Part shown: positions 15,404 to 24,884 of the stretch, piece by piece
Layout of the letters: every line of letters begins with the position of its first letter
Numbering within the stretch: position 1 is the stretch's first letter
From: a virus
DNA length: 40,502 bases
Reading direction: 5' to 3' (one strand)
IMG/VR virus record: IMGVR_UViG_3300028840_003992
Coordinates: 1-40,502 of that record
Notes under the pieces: generated by a model
The model's database searches: none
Told to the model about the DNA's origin: nothing
What the model saw: only the letters and a program-made list of their open reading frames with translations
Translations under genes and position numbers: made by a program

Positions 15404-18169
15404 TTACTTCCCCTTTAGTTGACTGTTACAGATAGCAAAGGCAGAGGAGGTAGCTTTCTCCTCACTCATATTTGGATTCTTCTTCCTGAGTCGAGCCTTT
15501 ACCCTTGATACACAACGGTCCATCTTTTCTCCATCCGTTAGATTCTCTACTTCTTCTTCGTCTTGTAGGTGATGATCACATGCAACTTCTGCTGCGATTT
15601 CTATACGGCCTTCATCCCAGTCAGGATGCTGAGATCTCAGTCTAGCCTTAGCCCTAGCAACACATTTTAAAAAACCTGCTCGCTTAGTCCTTGGACCAAC
15701 CTGAGAAGCGGCATCCTCTACGTCAGTCACTACCCGAAACGAAGTCTTGCATGCCCTACAAATATAGATGTCTGGAGTGTCTTTCTTCTTAATAGCTGTT
15801 TTACCACACTTTGGGCATTTTGCATGTCCACCTGTGTCAGGCAGAGGCTTGTCTGCAGGCTCCTCACTCATCTTCACTCCCTTAGGAGGAGGCAACGAGC
15901 CCTCTGCGTCTAGCACTGTAGCATCCCGCAATTGGGTCATCTCTTTATACTGTGTCAGGGCACAGCTACAAGACGCATGATAAGGAGGCACGTCGTCCAT
16001 TACTACGTGCTCGAGCTCTATTGGTTGCGCATGATGTGATTTGCAAGCAGAGCAAGCCTCTTTCCTGGCAACACTATATATCTCATCCACCTGCTGAGCT
16101 CTGAGTCCATATGCCACTCCTAGGCTGTATGCCTTCCTAATCTCAACATCCTCAATAAAGTCTGTGCGATATCGGAAAGATTCTAGAACAGCTCTAGTAG
16201 CTCTGGCAATCTCGGCAGGATCTGTATCATTGTTTACTCGGCGCTTAAGAGAAGAAACTACATGGTTGGCTAGTCTAGAGACGTAGTGATTCGCCCTATC
16301 AGTAAAAATCCCTCGAGCTGTAGTTACTTTATTAGCAAATGTCGGGGTAATATTAGACTGAGACGAATAGCCACTGCGGAAAGAAAGAACCTGCTCTGCA
16401 ATCAACCTTTGGATTGTTGTATCGAGTTCAGCTCGCACCATCTGAGCAGCCCAGTCATGATCTAATTTCTGTTCCTGGGAAACTCTAGACACAACATCCT
16501 GAGTAAGCCTCAAGTAAGCTTGTTGCAGATAACCATTCTGAACTCTCTTTGGACGCGATGGGCGTGTCCCTACATTAGTTGCCTTACCACCAGATGGCGT
16601 AGCCTTAGCAACAGCGACCTTAGCCTTTGAGCGCTCCTTCTCGAGTGCCACTTCTTGATCACTCTGAGCTTGTCCTACTTCCTCTACATCTTTCTGACTC
16701 AATTCAAGAAGACTGTTCTTGGCCACAGCCCTAGCCACAGCAGACCAAGGTTCATCAAGAGACTGAATGAGTAGAGTTGGCTCCTGAAACAGCTTCCATC
16801 TCATTCTATGCCATTGTGGATATTTGAGAGCTGTGTCTTCCTCAGACTCAATCTCTTCACGGGTTGGAATCTCTAGTGGCTCCAAACCTGCACCACGACG
16901 GGCCTCATCATGATCTATAATGTCCTTTTCGAACAAGTCTGCATAATGATTTTCTTTCTTAATCTGAGCATCTACATCTATCTCCTTGAACTTCATATGG
17001 CAGATGTTTTCTTCGTCTAGAACATCTGAACCAAAAGTTGACTCTAGGAGAAGCTCGTTAATGATGTACTCGTTAATAAAGGTTTCTAGAACCTGTTGAA
17101 AATCCTTCACGGCATCGATTAGGTTACGAGACATATTGTCGGCAGTAGCACGGTTGGCTGTATGGCCTTCACCCATGTCTACAGTTGAGACAGACAGTCC
17201 AGAGAGCACCCTCTTCTTAAAGTGCTCAAGATATGCTTCTGCTCTGAGAGCTCTACCCTCAGCCCCAATTACCTTAATCTCATGACGTTCGGGAGTAACG
17301 ATACCACCCTCAGATGGCATGAATTGAATTTCTCTTCGAACAATATCTACCTCTAGCTGTCCATCCTCAGTAACACCAGCTGGACGGTCATCTGTGCCAA
17401 CCTTGTATTGGAACAGCGGGAACAGATGCTGATAAACAAGCATCTCGATGTTCTCTTCGATCTTACGAAGGGCCCTGATGTCATCGATAACGGGAACTAG
17501 AGTAGGCGTGCCAAAAACAAAACCGTCCTTGCGATCGTAGTGGATGTGGATAATATCTTTGGGAGAATAATCTTTGTACTCACCATTCGGCATCTTCTGA
17601 CGCCACTTAGTGATCTTGTGACCATTCTGCTGATAGTGCATAGTTTCGGCAGGAGCAATAAAGTAACCTGCTACTGGCTTCATAGTAGTCTTCTTGCCTG
17701 GCTCTCGTCTTACTTCGCCACCAGAAGCATCTATGTTACGTACCTTGATCACAAAGGCATTTGACTTACGAATAAGGCTAGATCCAATAGATCGAAAAAG
17801 GGCCCTAGTAGGAACACCAGAAGCACGAGCAATCTGCGCAAAACGAGTCTTGATGTACCGGATGGTCTTGAGGTTCTTGCCGGTAATATCCCAGCCTTCT
17901 TTGAACATAAGAGCAACCTTCTTATCAAAGGCCTGCCTTACGTAACTATCTGTATCCTCGATACGGCCAATCTCAGCTAGGTCATACTCGGCAGGATTGA
18001 AGGCACCTCTACCAACTGAGCGTGTAGTTCGATACCTCATTACTGGGTCTCTAACTGGGCGCATCAAAGCTGGTCTTTTGGTCTGTGGGACTGGAGCCTT
18101 AATATCTGGGACTGCGTCCTTGACTAAGAACTGTCCTCGTTTGAATATTTCTACGCCGAAAATCTTCAA
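15404..18169 (-). CDS. Portal protein fused to MuF-like head morphogenesis domain and zinc ribbon
   Basis: 921 residues from a TTG codon at 18169, nine bases after AAGGAG; no nearby ATG fits. Residues ~1-450 match portal proteins (DTDSYVRQAFDKKVALMFKEGW, IIHIHYDRKDGFVFGTPTLVPVIDDI, a long stem helix with VYQHLFPLFQYKVG, and VDMGEGHTANRATADN). Residues ~545-745 resemble MuF/SPP1 gp7 head-morphogenesis domains, ending in EACSACKSHH...PPYHASCSCAL (C706, C709, C734, C736). A zinc ribbon follows (C785-x2-C788, C804-x2-C807). Two tandem copies of a ~30-residue Cys-flanked helical repeat close the protein (836-864 and 886-914). The portal forms the dodecameric DNA gate. The C-terminal additions are likely inside the head and may bind DNA or scaffold. 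Confidence 0.8.
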   Translation of the reverse strand: MKIFGVEIFKRGQFLVKDAVPDIKAPVPQTKRPALMRPVRDPVMRYRTTRSVGRGAFNPAEYDLAEIGRIEDTDSYVRQAFDKKVALMFKEGWDITGKNLKTIRYIKTRFAQIARASGVPTRALFRSIGSSLIRKSNAFVIKVRNIDASGGEVRREPGKKTTMKPVAGYFIAPAETMHYQQNGHKITKWRQKMPNGEYKDYSPKDIIHIHYDRKDGFVFGTPTLVPVIDDIRALRKIEENIEMLVYQHLFPLFQYKVGTDDRPAGVTEDGQLEVDIVRREIQFMPSEGGIVTPERHEIKVIGAEGRALRAEAYLEHFKKRVLSGLSVSTVDMGEGHTANRATADNMSRNLIDAVKDFQQVLETFINEYIINELLLESTFGSDVLDEENICHMKFKEIDVDAQIKKENHYADLFEKDIIDHDEARRGAGLEPLEIPTREEIESEEDTALKYPQWHRMRWKLFQEPTLLIQSLDEPWSAVARAVAKNSLLELSQKDVEEVGQAQSDQEVALEKERSKAKVAVAKATPSGGKATNVGTRPSRPKRVQNGYLQQAYLRLTQDVVSRVSQEQKLDHDWAAQMVRAELDTTIQRLIAEQVLSFRSGYSSQSNITPTFANKVTTARGIFTDRANHYVSRLANHVVSSLKRRVNNDTDPAEIARATRAVLESFRYRTDFIEDVEIRKAYSLGVAYGLRAQQVDEIYSVARKEACSACKSHHAQPIELEHVVMDDVPPYHASCSCALTQYKEMTQLRDATVLDAEGSLPPPKGVKMSEEPADKPLPDTGGHAKCPKCGKTAIKKKDTPDIYICRACKTSFRVVTDVEDAASQVGPRTKRAGFLKCVARAKARLRSQHPDWDEGRIEIAAEVACDHHLQDEEEVENLTDGEKMDRCVSRVKARLRKKNPNMSEEKATSSAFAICNSQLKGK

Positions 18170-18182
18170 GAGACTGATCTCC

Positions 18183-20900
18183 TTATATAGCGTCGTTCAG
18201 CTCTCTCATCCATGTATTGACCTGCTCAGCTTGCGCCACGGAGGTCTGTAGAGGACACTTAAACGTTTCTTTGGCCGGAGTAGTAATTGAATCCACAACT
18301 CTAGCGATTTCAGTATCCAGCACCGGATTGCCAGTAAATTCTACCAGAGACTTTAGTCTCTGCCTAGACCGATCCGCTGGAGTTCCAACCACTTCCGCTC
18401 CAGGTTCATCAGAACCAGCTGGAACAGGCCCTACACTGCTAGCTAGATTATTAACTGCCTCTTCGATTAGAGCCGGATTCTCAGTAATAGTGATAGATCC
18501 ATCGTCGTTGGTTTGGATAATACGAGCATCCGAATTAGTTGGAATAAATTTAGAGACATCTATTTCGCTCTCGTCAGGGTCATCACAACTTGCTCCAGCA
18601 GCAAGCCAGGCAATAAAAGAAACCATCATTGCAATAATTTGAATGATCTCTAGCTTCTCAAACTGTAGCGAGATAACTAGGTCTCCATCACCCAGAAGCG
18701 AAGCCATAAGAGCTCTAAATTCACCTACAATTGCAGCAACAAGAGCAGTTACGGCATCAATAGCCTCTCTTAGATATCTAGAGATAGATATAATGATCGA
18801 ACGCATATCTCGCTTGAAGCCTTCCAGAAATCCCCGGAGGCGCTGAGGCAAAACAGTATCTTGTTTGTCTACAGCATCATTTCGTTTCTTCCTGGCAGCC
18901 TCAAGCTCAGCTAAATATGCTCTCCTTGCCTGTTCGTCCTCAAAGTCAACTTCTGCTCTTCTGGCTCTAATTGCTTCTAGTTCTTCATTTGCTTCACGGA
19001 CAGCTTGTTCGTCTTCTCTCATAATGTCGCCAACAAAGGTATCTTCTGCAAAGTTGAACGAAGTTCCCCACTCAGCACCTTTGTAGGTTGTAGCACTACC
19101 TAGCTGTCGTTCTTCTATACTTAGAGCCTCTGGGCGCACATCTACGTCCAAAGCCTCTCCTGGCATATCTAGCTTAATACGAGGAGGTTCCACCGCTCTA
19201 AGGCTAATACCATCAGATTTAAACTCTCTTCCTTGCGGTCCAACATTTACCATCAGATCTCTAATATTCCCCTTCTGGAAGATCGCATTATAGTTAAACT
19301 TTTCAATCATATTGACAAGACCGTCAATAATACATTCGATAGGCTTCACAATTGCTAAAAGAAACTTCTCCATCGTGTCGGCAATACCGGACAAAAACGG
19401 AAGAATAAGGGGCGCAACAAGGTTCAAAATGAAGCTAAACAGTCCGTTAATCGAAAATGCGATGCGCATAAGGAGCAACATTAAGATTGCGATAATCCTT
19501 CTTAGGTCAGGAAGACAGACAAAGCTGGTAATCGCTTTAATGATGGCACATATCTCTGCAAACCTACTGTTTACGTTAAACAAGTTTGCAAGAGCCTCGA
19601 GTTGTCTAAGAAAGTGCTGATACCAGCGCAAGTACTGAAGCAGAGCTTCCTCTAGGTTAGTCTGAAATTTAACAGCAAAATCAGCAGCCGAGCTGATTCT
19701 GAAATCACATGGGAAACAATCCTTTAGCCAATCGGTAAAGTGTTCCGTTAGGCTCCTTTTAGCCTTGGCTCCAGTTCCTCCTGCATCCTCAATAATTGCA
19801 GAAGCTGAGGCATTGAGATTTACTCCAGGATCATCTCCTGTGGTTTCCTCATCGGCATCTGTGTCAATGCCAAGAGCCCCGTCACGAATTGTCTCATCTG
19901 CAAGAGACCTAAATTCCTGAGAACCAGCCATAATTCGGATACTGTTCAAAGACGGTCTCATCATCGCGAAGACAGACTCTTCGGTAGTAGAATATGCAGC
20001 ACCACGCTCAAAAGTAGTTGTGATTGCATAGCAGTCCTGCAGAGCTAGTGGATTGGTTAATCCTGGAGCTGCATCACCAACAGCAGCTCGAGCAGCATCG
20101 GCAATCGCTTTTTCAGTTGGATTAGAAGAGACCTTAAGAGTACCAGCATCAGCAGCAGCCTTCTGGGCAGCCTTTTCAGCATTTGGGAAGTTCTCTGCCT
20201 GGGTAACTGCCGAGTCTGATACCTTGTCTATCTGCTTCGCATATTGAGAAGGATCCTGGTCTGAATTCCCAGCAATCTCATCAGGAAGACCTGGTAGCGG
20301 AATAATTGGCTTGATGAATGTCTTCCAAAGAAAATTTACAAGCATCTCAAGAAGAGTCTGCTGAAAATCTTCCATATTAATTGGCTGAACTATCTGATTC
20401 TTAGTATTCAGCTCTGGACGCAGACCACCAGTCTTTGCAGCCTCGCTATTAAACAAAGAATCAAAACCACTCGTTGTGTCTAGATTCTGTCTTGCCTTTT
20501 CAATCTCCTCTGGAGATACAAGCCCTTGCTTTGCTAAAGCTAGCCCTTTCTCGAGCTGGCGATCTTTACAAGCTGCATATTGTGGATAAGTAATCTTAGT
20601 TGGATCTGCTCCAGGATGAGCTCGTCGCATAGCCTGGATGGTCGGAGCATCAACATTTGGATCTAGCTTAATGACCATATTCTTGGCACGCAGATCAGCC
20701 TTGTTTTGCAGAGCAGCAGCAAGAGTATCTACAGCCTTAGCCAGCTTTCGAGTCTCGTCTGCCTTTGCTAAAACATCTTTGACCTTAATTGGATCGACCG
20801 CAGGAGTAATAGGACCCTGTTCTATATCAGGCTCAACAAACTCAATCTGAGGTCGAAACTCTAGGATGTTCCGACTTGTGTCATCCAGCCTCCTGGACAT
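18183..20900 (-). CDS. Large virion protein with hydrophobic segments, possible internal/ejection protein
   Basis: 905 residues from ATG 20900 with AAGGAGA upstream. The N-terminal half is helical and rich in Ala/Gln/Asp. Around residues 455-560 there is a very hydrophobic stretch (IIAILMLLLMRIAFSINGLFSFILNLVAPLILPF in part, then FLLAIVKPIECIIDGLVNMI). A charged coiled coil follows (EEDEQAVREANEEL through RRAYLAELEAARKKRND), with a second hydrophobic segment near 760 (IIQIIAMMVSFIAWLAAG). Such segments are unusual for a capsid shell protein and suit a membrane-inserting internal protein. The gene lies between a small beta protein and the portal. Family not recognised. Confidence 0.5.
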   Translation of the reverse strand: MSRRLDDTSRNILEFRPQIEFVEPDIEQGPITPAVDPIKVKDVLAKADETRKLAKAVDTLAAALQNKADLRAKNMVIKLDPNVDAPTIQAMRRAHPGADPTKITYPQYAACKDRQLEKGLALAKQGLVSPEEIEKARQNLDTTSGFDSLFNSEAAKTGGLRPELNTKNQIVQPINMEDFQQTLLEMLVNFLWKTFIKPIIPLPGLPDEIAGNSDQDPSQYAKQIDKVSDSAVTQAENFPNAEKAAQKAAADAGTLKVSSNPTEKAIADAARAAVGDAAPGLTNPLALQDCYAITTTFERGAAYSTTEESVFAMMRPSLNSIRIMAGSQEFRSLADETIRDGALGIDTDADEETTGDDPGVNLNASASAIIEDAGGTGAKAKRSLTEHFTDWLKDCFPCDFRISSAADFAVKFQTNLEEALLQYLRWYQHFLRQLEALANLFNVNSRFAEICAIIKAITSFVCLPDLRRIIAILMLLLMRIAFSINGLFSFILNLVAPLILPFLSGIADTMEKFLLAIVKPIECIIDGLVNMIEKFNYNAIFQKGNIRDLMVNVGPQGREFKSDGISLRAVEPPRIKLDMPGEALDVDVRPEALSIEERQLGSATTYKGAEWGTSFNFAEDTFVGDIMREDEQAVREANEELEAIRARRAEVDFEDEQARRAYLAELEAARKKRNDAVDKQDTVLPQRLRGFLEGFKRDMRSIIISISRYLREAIDAVTALVAAIVGEFRALMASLLGDGDLVISLQFEKLEIIQIIAMMVSFIAWLAAGASCDDPDESEIDVSKFIPTNSDARIIQTNDDGSITITENPALIEEAVNNLASSVGPVPAGSDEPGAEVVGTPADRSRQRLKSLVEFTGNPVLDTEIARVVDSITTPAKETFKCPLQTSVAQAEQVNTWMRELNDAI

Positions 20901-20910
20901 CTATCTCTCC

Positions 20911-21330
20911 TTAGGATTCTGTTGCTTCTACTTGTAGCTTTACACCCTGATAAGACGTGACATCAGCTCCTTCAGGAACCTGGACACGAATCCAGAATGG
21001 CAGATATGTATTAGTATCAGTTAGATTACCGAGATTTACACCAGCTCCAGCAGTTTGTAAATCCCATTGTTCTTCTAGTGGCTTTTGGTCGCCAGATAAA
21101 ACCTTCCAACTAAATCCAGTGCTTCCGTCAACAATATCGTCGCCTCCATCAATAGGAGTCACAGTAATATCTGTGTAGACTCGAGCAACATCATCATTGC
21201 GAACATAGAGCCGCTGTTCGTAGACATCGCCTAAAGAGCCATTTAATGCTACGGATAGCGGATTAGAAAATGTTCCATCTTTACTGAATGCAGAACTAGG
21301 ATCTGCCGTTTGATAAACATTCAGAGCCAT
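20911..21330 (-). CDS. Small beta-rich virion protein, unknown
   Basis: 139 residues from ATG 21330 with a GAGGT site. It is strand-rich throughout (DVYEQRLYVRNDDVARVYTDITVTP in part, FSWKVLSG, YLPFWIRVQVPEGAD, GVKLQVEATES), resembling a single beta-sandwich domain. It sits between the large terminase and the 905-residue protein in a run of virion genes. I infer a minor structural or decoration role; nothing more specific is visible. Confidence 0.5.
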   Translation of the reverse strand: MALNVYQTADPSSAFSKDGTFSNPLSVALNGSLGDVYEQRLYVRNDDVARVYTDITVTPIDGGDDIVDGSTGFSWKVLSGDQKPLEEQWDLQTAGAGVNLGNLTDTNTYLPFWIRVQVPEGADVTSYQGVKLQVEATES

Positions 21331-21348
21331 TGTGGTACCTCGGATACA

Positions 21349-23394
21349 CTATATATTTTTACGGCGTGGTTTTCTAGTAGGTTTTCTCAAACCTTGCCGC
21401 CTATAGGCCTCGTCTATTGCCTCACTCAACGTACGTACCCTAGGCGCTGGCTCATCTCTTAAGAAACCAGGATTTGCCCATGGCCTTACCTGGCTATCTT
21501 TTAGATTTCGCGCTGGAAGACCATCTTCTTTGCCAAAGACAGAAGTTTGTTCAACTCCATCTGTCCTCTTCATGGAAGGTCTAGCCTTTTCACGACTTTC
21601 CTTTTCCTTGCGCTTAGGATCCTGGTGGTTGACCACAGTATCACCAGAATAAATATCCGGATCAACCTTTTCTCCAAAATAAGGCGTGATGGTAATCTTG
21701 CTGCTATACTTTGGCTTACCCAATGGAGAGACCTCCATAGTAACGCCAATTACAGCACACATCAACGCATCCAGGACGTGATCTCCACAGGACTCATCAT
21801 TAGCCTTATACACAGGGGTTCCAGTAGCAGTAATACGATCAACAATATAGCCAAGCAGCTGAGCCTCGAGCACTTCGTCTGTTTCGGGAAACTTTATATC
21901 TCCAGCTTCGAATCTACGTACTGTACTCTCAACCAAGAAAGACTTAGCTGGTTTCTTGATTGGCTGCTTCGTAAAGAGATCATAGACCTCTATGCTGCTA
22001 CCAAATTCGTATTTCTTGACAATCTCCCTTAGTCTAGAGTCAGGGTGTGCTGGTCCCTTAGAAGGATCTGCTAGTGAGTCATAGCCAAACTTTCTGAGCA
22101 TTTCCCACTGTGTACCACCAAATCCCGAATCAATATAGACACAGATTGGCTTCCATATTCTATTGAGCTCAACTATCTTCTGCATAGCAAGGGTCTGGGT
22201 CCACCCTTCTCTGGAAACCGTGTACCGATCAACTATAACAAAGACTTGCCTCCTGGGATCGAACCCCAATACGACAATACATGTACCATTCTTAGTATCA
22301 TTCCAGTCTACACCAATAGTATACGTCCAAGTATTCATATGAGGAATGTCGCCGTAGTTATACTTCTCCTTGGCTGCTTGTACCAAAACATTTTGGAATA
22401 CACCTTCCTCTTGTTCTCCAAACTCAGCAAGAATTTCATGCTGGAAGGCAAGATCAGTTAGTGTACTTCTGAACAGAGCTTCCTTTTTGTCGTCCCACAT
22501 CGGATTGACACGAGACGTATAATGAAACTCTTTCCATTCCTTTGAGCTGCATACCTGGAAGAACTTCTCGCGCTTACCAGACGGTGTGGAGCTCATCCAC
22601 ACACTAGCATTTGGATGGTTGGTAATAATTGACAGAGCAGACTCAAGATCCTTTGGAGACAAATAGTCAGCCTCATCGAAGACTAGCATGTGCGCATGCT
22701 GACCACGAACAGAGTCTGCGTTTCCACCTGACTTTGTACCTGCAGTGAATCCCATTACTCTTGAGCCATTGTAAAGCTCAATCGTATATACAGGAGCCTT
22801 TACATTACGGCGCAGAGAATTCTGTGTAACAGGATTGCTTCTAATTAGCTGAGCTAACCGACTAAAGATTAGGTCAATTTGTGCCTGATATGGAGCGATG
22901 ACTACAATTTTAAAGCCCTCGTCCTCCGGGATACCAGGCTTAACGAACATATGATACAGCATTGAGACAACGATTGCCTCAGTCTTACCAGCCTGACGTC
23001 CAATGCGGAATGCCTTGAACTGAGCTGAACATCTAAGCATGTCTGCCTGATAAGGACGATGATAGCGAGACTTCCCTAGAATATTTACGTCTGGATTACT
23101 TTCTCTCCATTTTGTATATTCGCCAGGATCCCTGCGCATCCACACGGCTCCATCTGGATCTAAACAATGCCAGTCTAAAGTCTGTGCTGCCCAAGTTACT
23201 GGATCAAGAATTGCCAAAGCCGTATCCTGCTGAGCTGCAGGAATCGAGCCTAGCATATTAATGTGTTCGTCAAATTTGGGAATACCAGTGCAAGAAATAT
23301 CGAATGTCTGACCAGCGACCAGGTTGTGCTTTTTCTTGTACCCTTTGATACAAGTTATACATGCCTTGTCGCATTGATTAAGATCTAAAGGCAT
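21349..23394 (-). CDS. terL: Terminase large subunit (packaging ATPase-nuclease)
   Basis: 681 residues from ATG 23394 with an AAAGGA site. The ATPase domain shows Walker A IGRQAGKT (131-138), Walker B MLVFDEAD (D240, E241) and coupling motif SSTPSG (268-273). The RNase H-like nuclease domain shows acidic residues in GVDW (D363), YIDSG (D422) and GDHVLDAL (D538/D542). An N-terminal extension carries C8, C12, C15 and C35, a possible metal site, and the C-terminus is a basic tail (TRKPRRKN). It translocates DNA into the prohead through the portal and cuts the concatemer. It is about 70 residues longer than T4 gp17 (610 residues). All key residues are present, so it is predicted functional. Confidence 0.92.
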   Translation of the reverse strand: MPLDLNQCDKACITCIKGYKKKHNLVAGQTFDISCTGIPKFDEHINMLGSIPAAQQDTALAILDPVTWAAQTLDWHCLDPDGAVWMRRDPGEYTKWRESNPDVNILGKSRYHRPYQADMLRCSAQFKAFRIGRQAGKTEAIVVSMLYHMFVKPGIPEDEGFKIVVIAPYQAQIDLIFSRLAQLIRSNPVTQNSLRRNVKAPVYTIELYNGSRVMGFTAGTKSGGNADSVRGQHAHMLVFDEADYLSPKDLESALSIITNHPNASVWMSSTPSGKREKFFQVCSSKEWKEFHYTSRVNPMWDDKKEALFRSTLTDLAFQHEILAEFGEQEEGVFQNVLVQAAKEKYNYGDIPHMNTWTYTIGVDWNDTKNGTCIVVLGFDPRRQVFVIVDRYTVSREGWTQTLAMQKIVELNRIWKPICVYIDSGFGGTQWEMLRKFGYDSLADPSKGPAHPDSRLREIVKKYEFGSSIEVYDLFTKQPIKKPAKSFLVESTVRRFEAGDIKFPETDEVLEAQLLGYIVDRITATGTPVYKANDESCGDHVLDALMCAVIGVTMEVSPLGKPKYSSKITITPYFGEKVDPDIYSGDTVVNHQDPKRKEKESREKARPSMKRTDGVEQTSVFGKEDGLPARNLKDSQVRPWANPGFLRDEPAPRVRTLSEAIDEAYRRQGLRKPTRKPRRKNI

Positions 23395-23403
23395 AAAAAT
23401 CCT

Positions 23404-24048
23404 TTATGGCATTCTCCAGCTAAGAGTGCTACCAACTGCATTGAAGGCCCTGTTAGCATCTAAAGAAACCTCTCTTCTGGCTCTTCTTAGTGCATGTGTT
23501 AGTGCATCACCACGAGTAGCAGTTCTTTGATACATCGCACCATGTGCTCCCTTTCGATAAAACTGCTTACCAATAACATTTTTGTATTCCTTATAAGCAG
23601 CTCCACCATATCTTCCACCAACTGCACCAACACCAGCACCCATTATAGCACCACCGAGAACACTGGTGTCGTCAGACATCATGCCCCAACCAGCACCTGC
23701 AGCTGCACCATAGACAGCATTTCTCCCAGTAGTTCCTAAAGCACCACCCAAGGCACCATGCATATCGCTAATGAACCCAGGACTGTTTGCTCGAGTATAG
23801 TCATAACCTCGAGCTCCATAACGCTGAGCCATATGAGAGCCCCAACCTAATCCAGCAGCCGCTTCAGTTCCGTGGATATAACCAGTCTTGCCGGCTTCGC
23901 TAAGTGTGCGAACTCCAGCTCCTCCGGTTGCTCCCATCCAAGCACCGCCTATATACTCGCCAGCAGCACTCAGTCCACGGCCAACCTTAGAAAGAGTTGA
24001 ACTAACATAATTGCTAGCCTTCCCCATAGTAGTAAAGAAACCAGGCAT
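23404..24048 (-). CDS. Gly/Ala-rich probable internal (ejection) protein 3
   Basis: 214 residues from ATG 24048 with AGGAGGT seven bases upstream, two bases after the previous gene. It is rich in Gly and Ala with repeated small-residue hydrophobic stretches (YGAAAGAGWGMMSDD, VLGGAIMGAGVGAVGG) that could form amphipathic or membrane-inserting helices. The C-terminus is basic (HALRRARREVSLDANRAF). It resembles its two neighbours in composition but not closely in sequence. Such proteins often line the ejection channel or coat internal cargo; this role is inferred from composition and neighbours. Confidence 0.5.
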   Translation of the reverse strand: MPGFFTTMGKASNYVSSTLSKVGRGLSAAGEYIGGAWMGATGGAGVRTLSEAGKTGYIHGTEAAAGLGWGSHMAQRYGARGYDYTRANSPGFISDMHGALGGALGTTGRNAVYGAAAGAGWGMMSDDTSVLGGAIMGAGVGAVGGRYGGAAYKEYKNVIGKQFYRKGAHGAMYQRTATRGDALTHALRRARREVSLDANRAFNAVGSTLSWRMP

Positions 24049-24050
24049 TT

Positions 24051-24884
24051 TTACCTCCTGAGGCCAGGACTATAAGCACTGTCATGCATTAATAGCGCCT
24101 CGTTACCCATAGCCATTCTACCGTTAACTGCTGAACTATTCAACGCTTGCATTGAACGAGCCCTTAGTGTTGCTCCTGTTCCATAAGGGTCTTTTACCGG
24201 AGCTCCCATTTCAAGACTTCTTAGGCCTTTCACATGAGCTTGTGCTGCTTCTCCTACAGCGTAATATCCAGCAAGACCTGCAGCTGCAGCACCAACTATA
24301 GTCGTTGATGCTCCACCAAGAACAGCTCCAGCTAATTTAAAGCCTCCCCATATAGCAGCTTCTGTAGCTCCTGCTTTAGCAGCACCAATTATGCCACCAC
24401 TTTGATAACCCTCGTATATACTATAAGCAGTAAATGCAGGAAAGATAGCTCGACCAGCCATTGCCCCGGCCGTTCGACCAAGCATCTTAACACCGCCCTT
24501 TGCAATGTTTCTTTTGACTCCTGCGCGGAATGACTCTTTGGCTAACTTTCTACTTGCAGCCTGACTAAGACGATGTTTACGAGCAAGACGATATGCTTGA
24601 TGCGAAGATTTTCTTGATTCGCCGATTGCCTCAGCAACAGGAGTATCTTTCCAACCGAGGAAACCACGATAGGTTCCATGATTAGGCCCAGCATACTGAA
24701 AACCAAATGCCTCAGCAACGCCAGCCCTAAAGGCTCCACCATAAGCATTGCTTGCCATACCTCTCCAGGCCTGACGCACACTTCCTGTCCCAGCTAAACC
24801 TAGATCACCAACATGGCGCATTCCCTCGCCAAAACCCTTAGCTCCAGCTTTTACTCTAGAAAACTTACCTTGCTGTGCTGGCAT
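24051..24884 (-). CDS. Gly/Ala-rich probable internal (ejection) protein 2
   Basis: 277 residues from ATG 24884, whose start overlaps the previous stop as TAATG, with GGGAGG upstream. The first half is basic and helical (SSHQAYRLARKHRLSQAASRKL is typical). Residues ~165-215 are a long Gly/Ala/Ile stretch (GGIIGAAKAGATEAAIWGGF, VGAAAAGLAGYYAVGEAA) suited to membrane insertion. The end carries a conserved-looking tail (SMQALNSSAVNGRMAMGNEA). It is co-transcribed with the giant cargo protein. The function is inferred. Confidence 0.5.
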   Translation of the reverse strand: MPAQQGKFSRVKAGAKGFGEGMRHVGDLGLAGTGSVRQAWRGMASNAYGGAFRAGVAEAFGFQYAGPNHGTYRGFLGWKDTPVAEAIGESRKSSHQAYRLARKHRLSQAASRKLAKESFRAGVKRNIAKGGVKMLGRTAGAMAGRAIFPAFTAYSIYEGYQSGGIIGAAKAGATEAAIWGGFKLAGAVLGGASTTIVGAAAAGLAGYYAVGEAAQAHVKGLRSLEMGAPVKDPYGTGATLRARSMQALNSSAVNGRMAMGNEALLMHDSAYSPGLRR

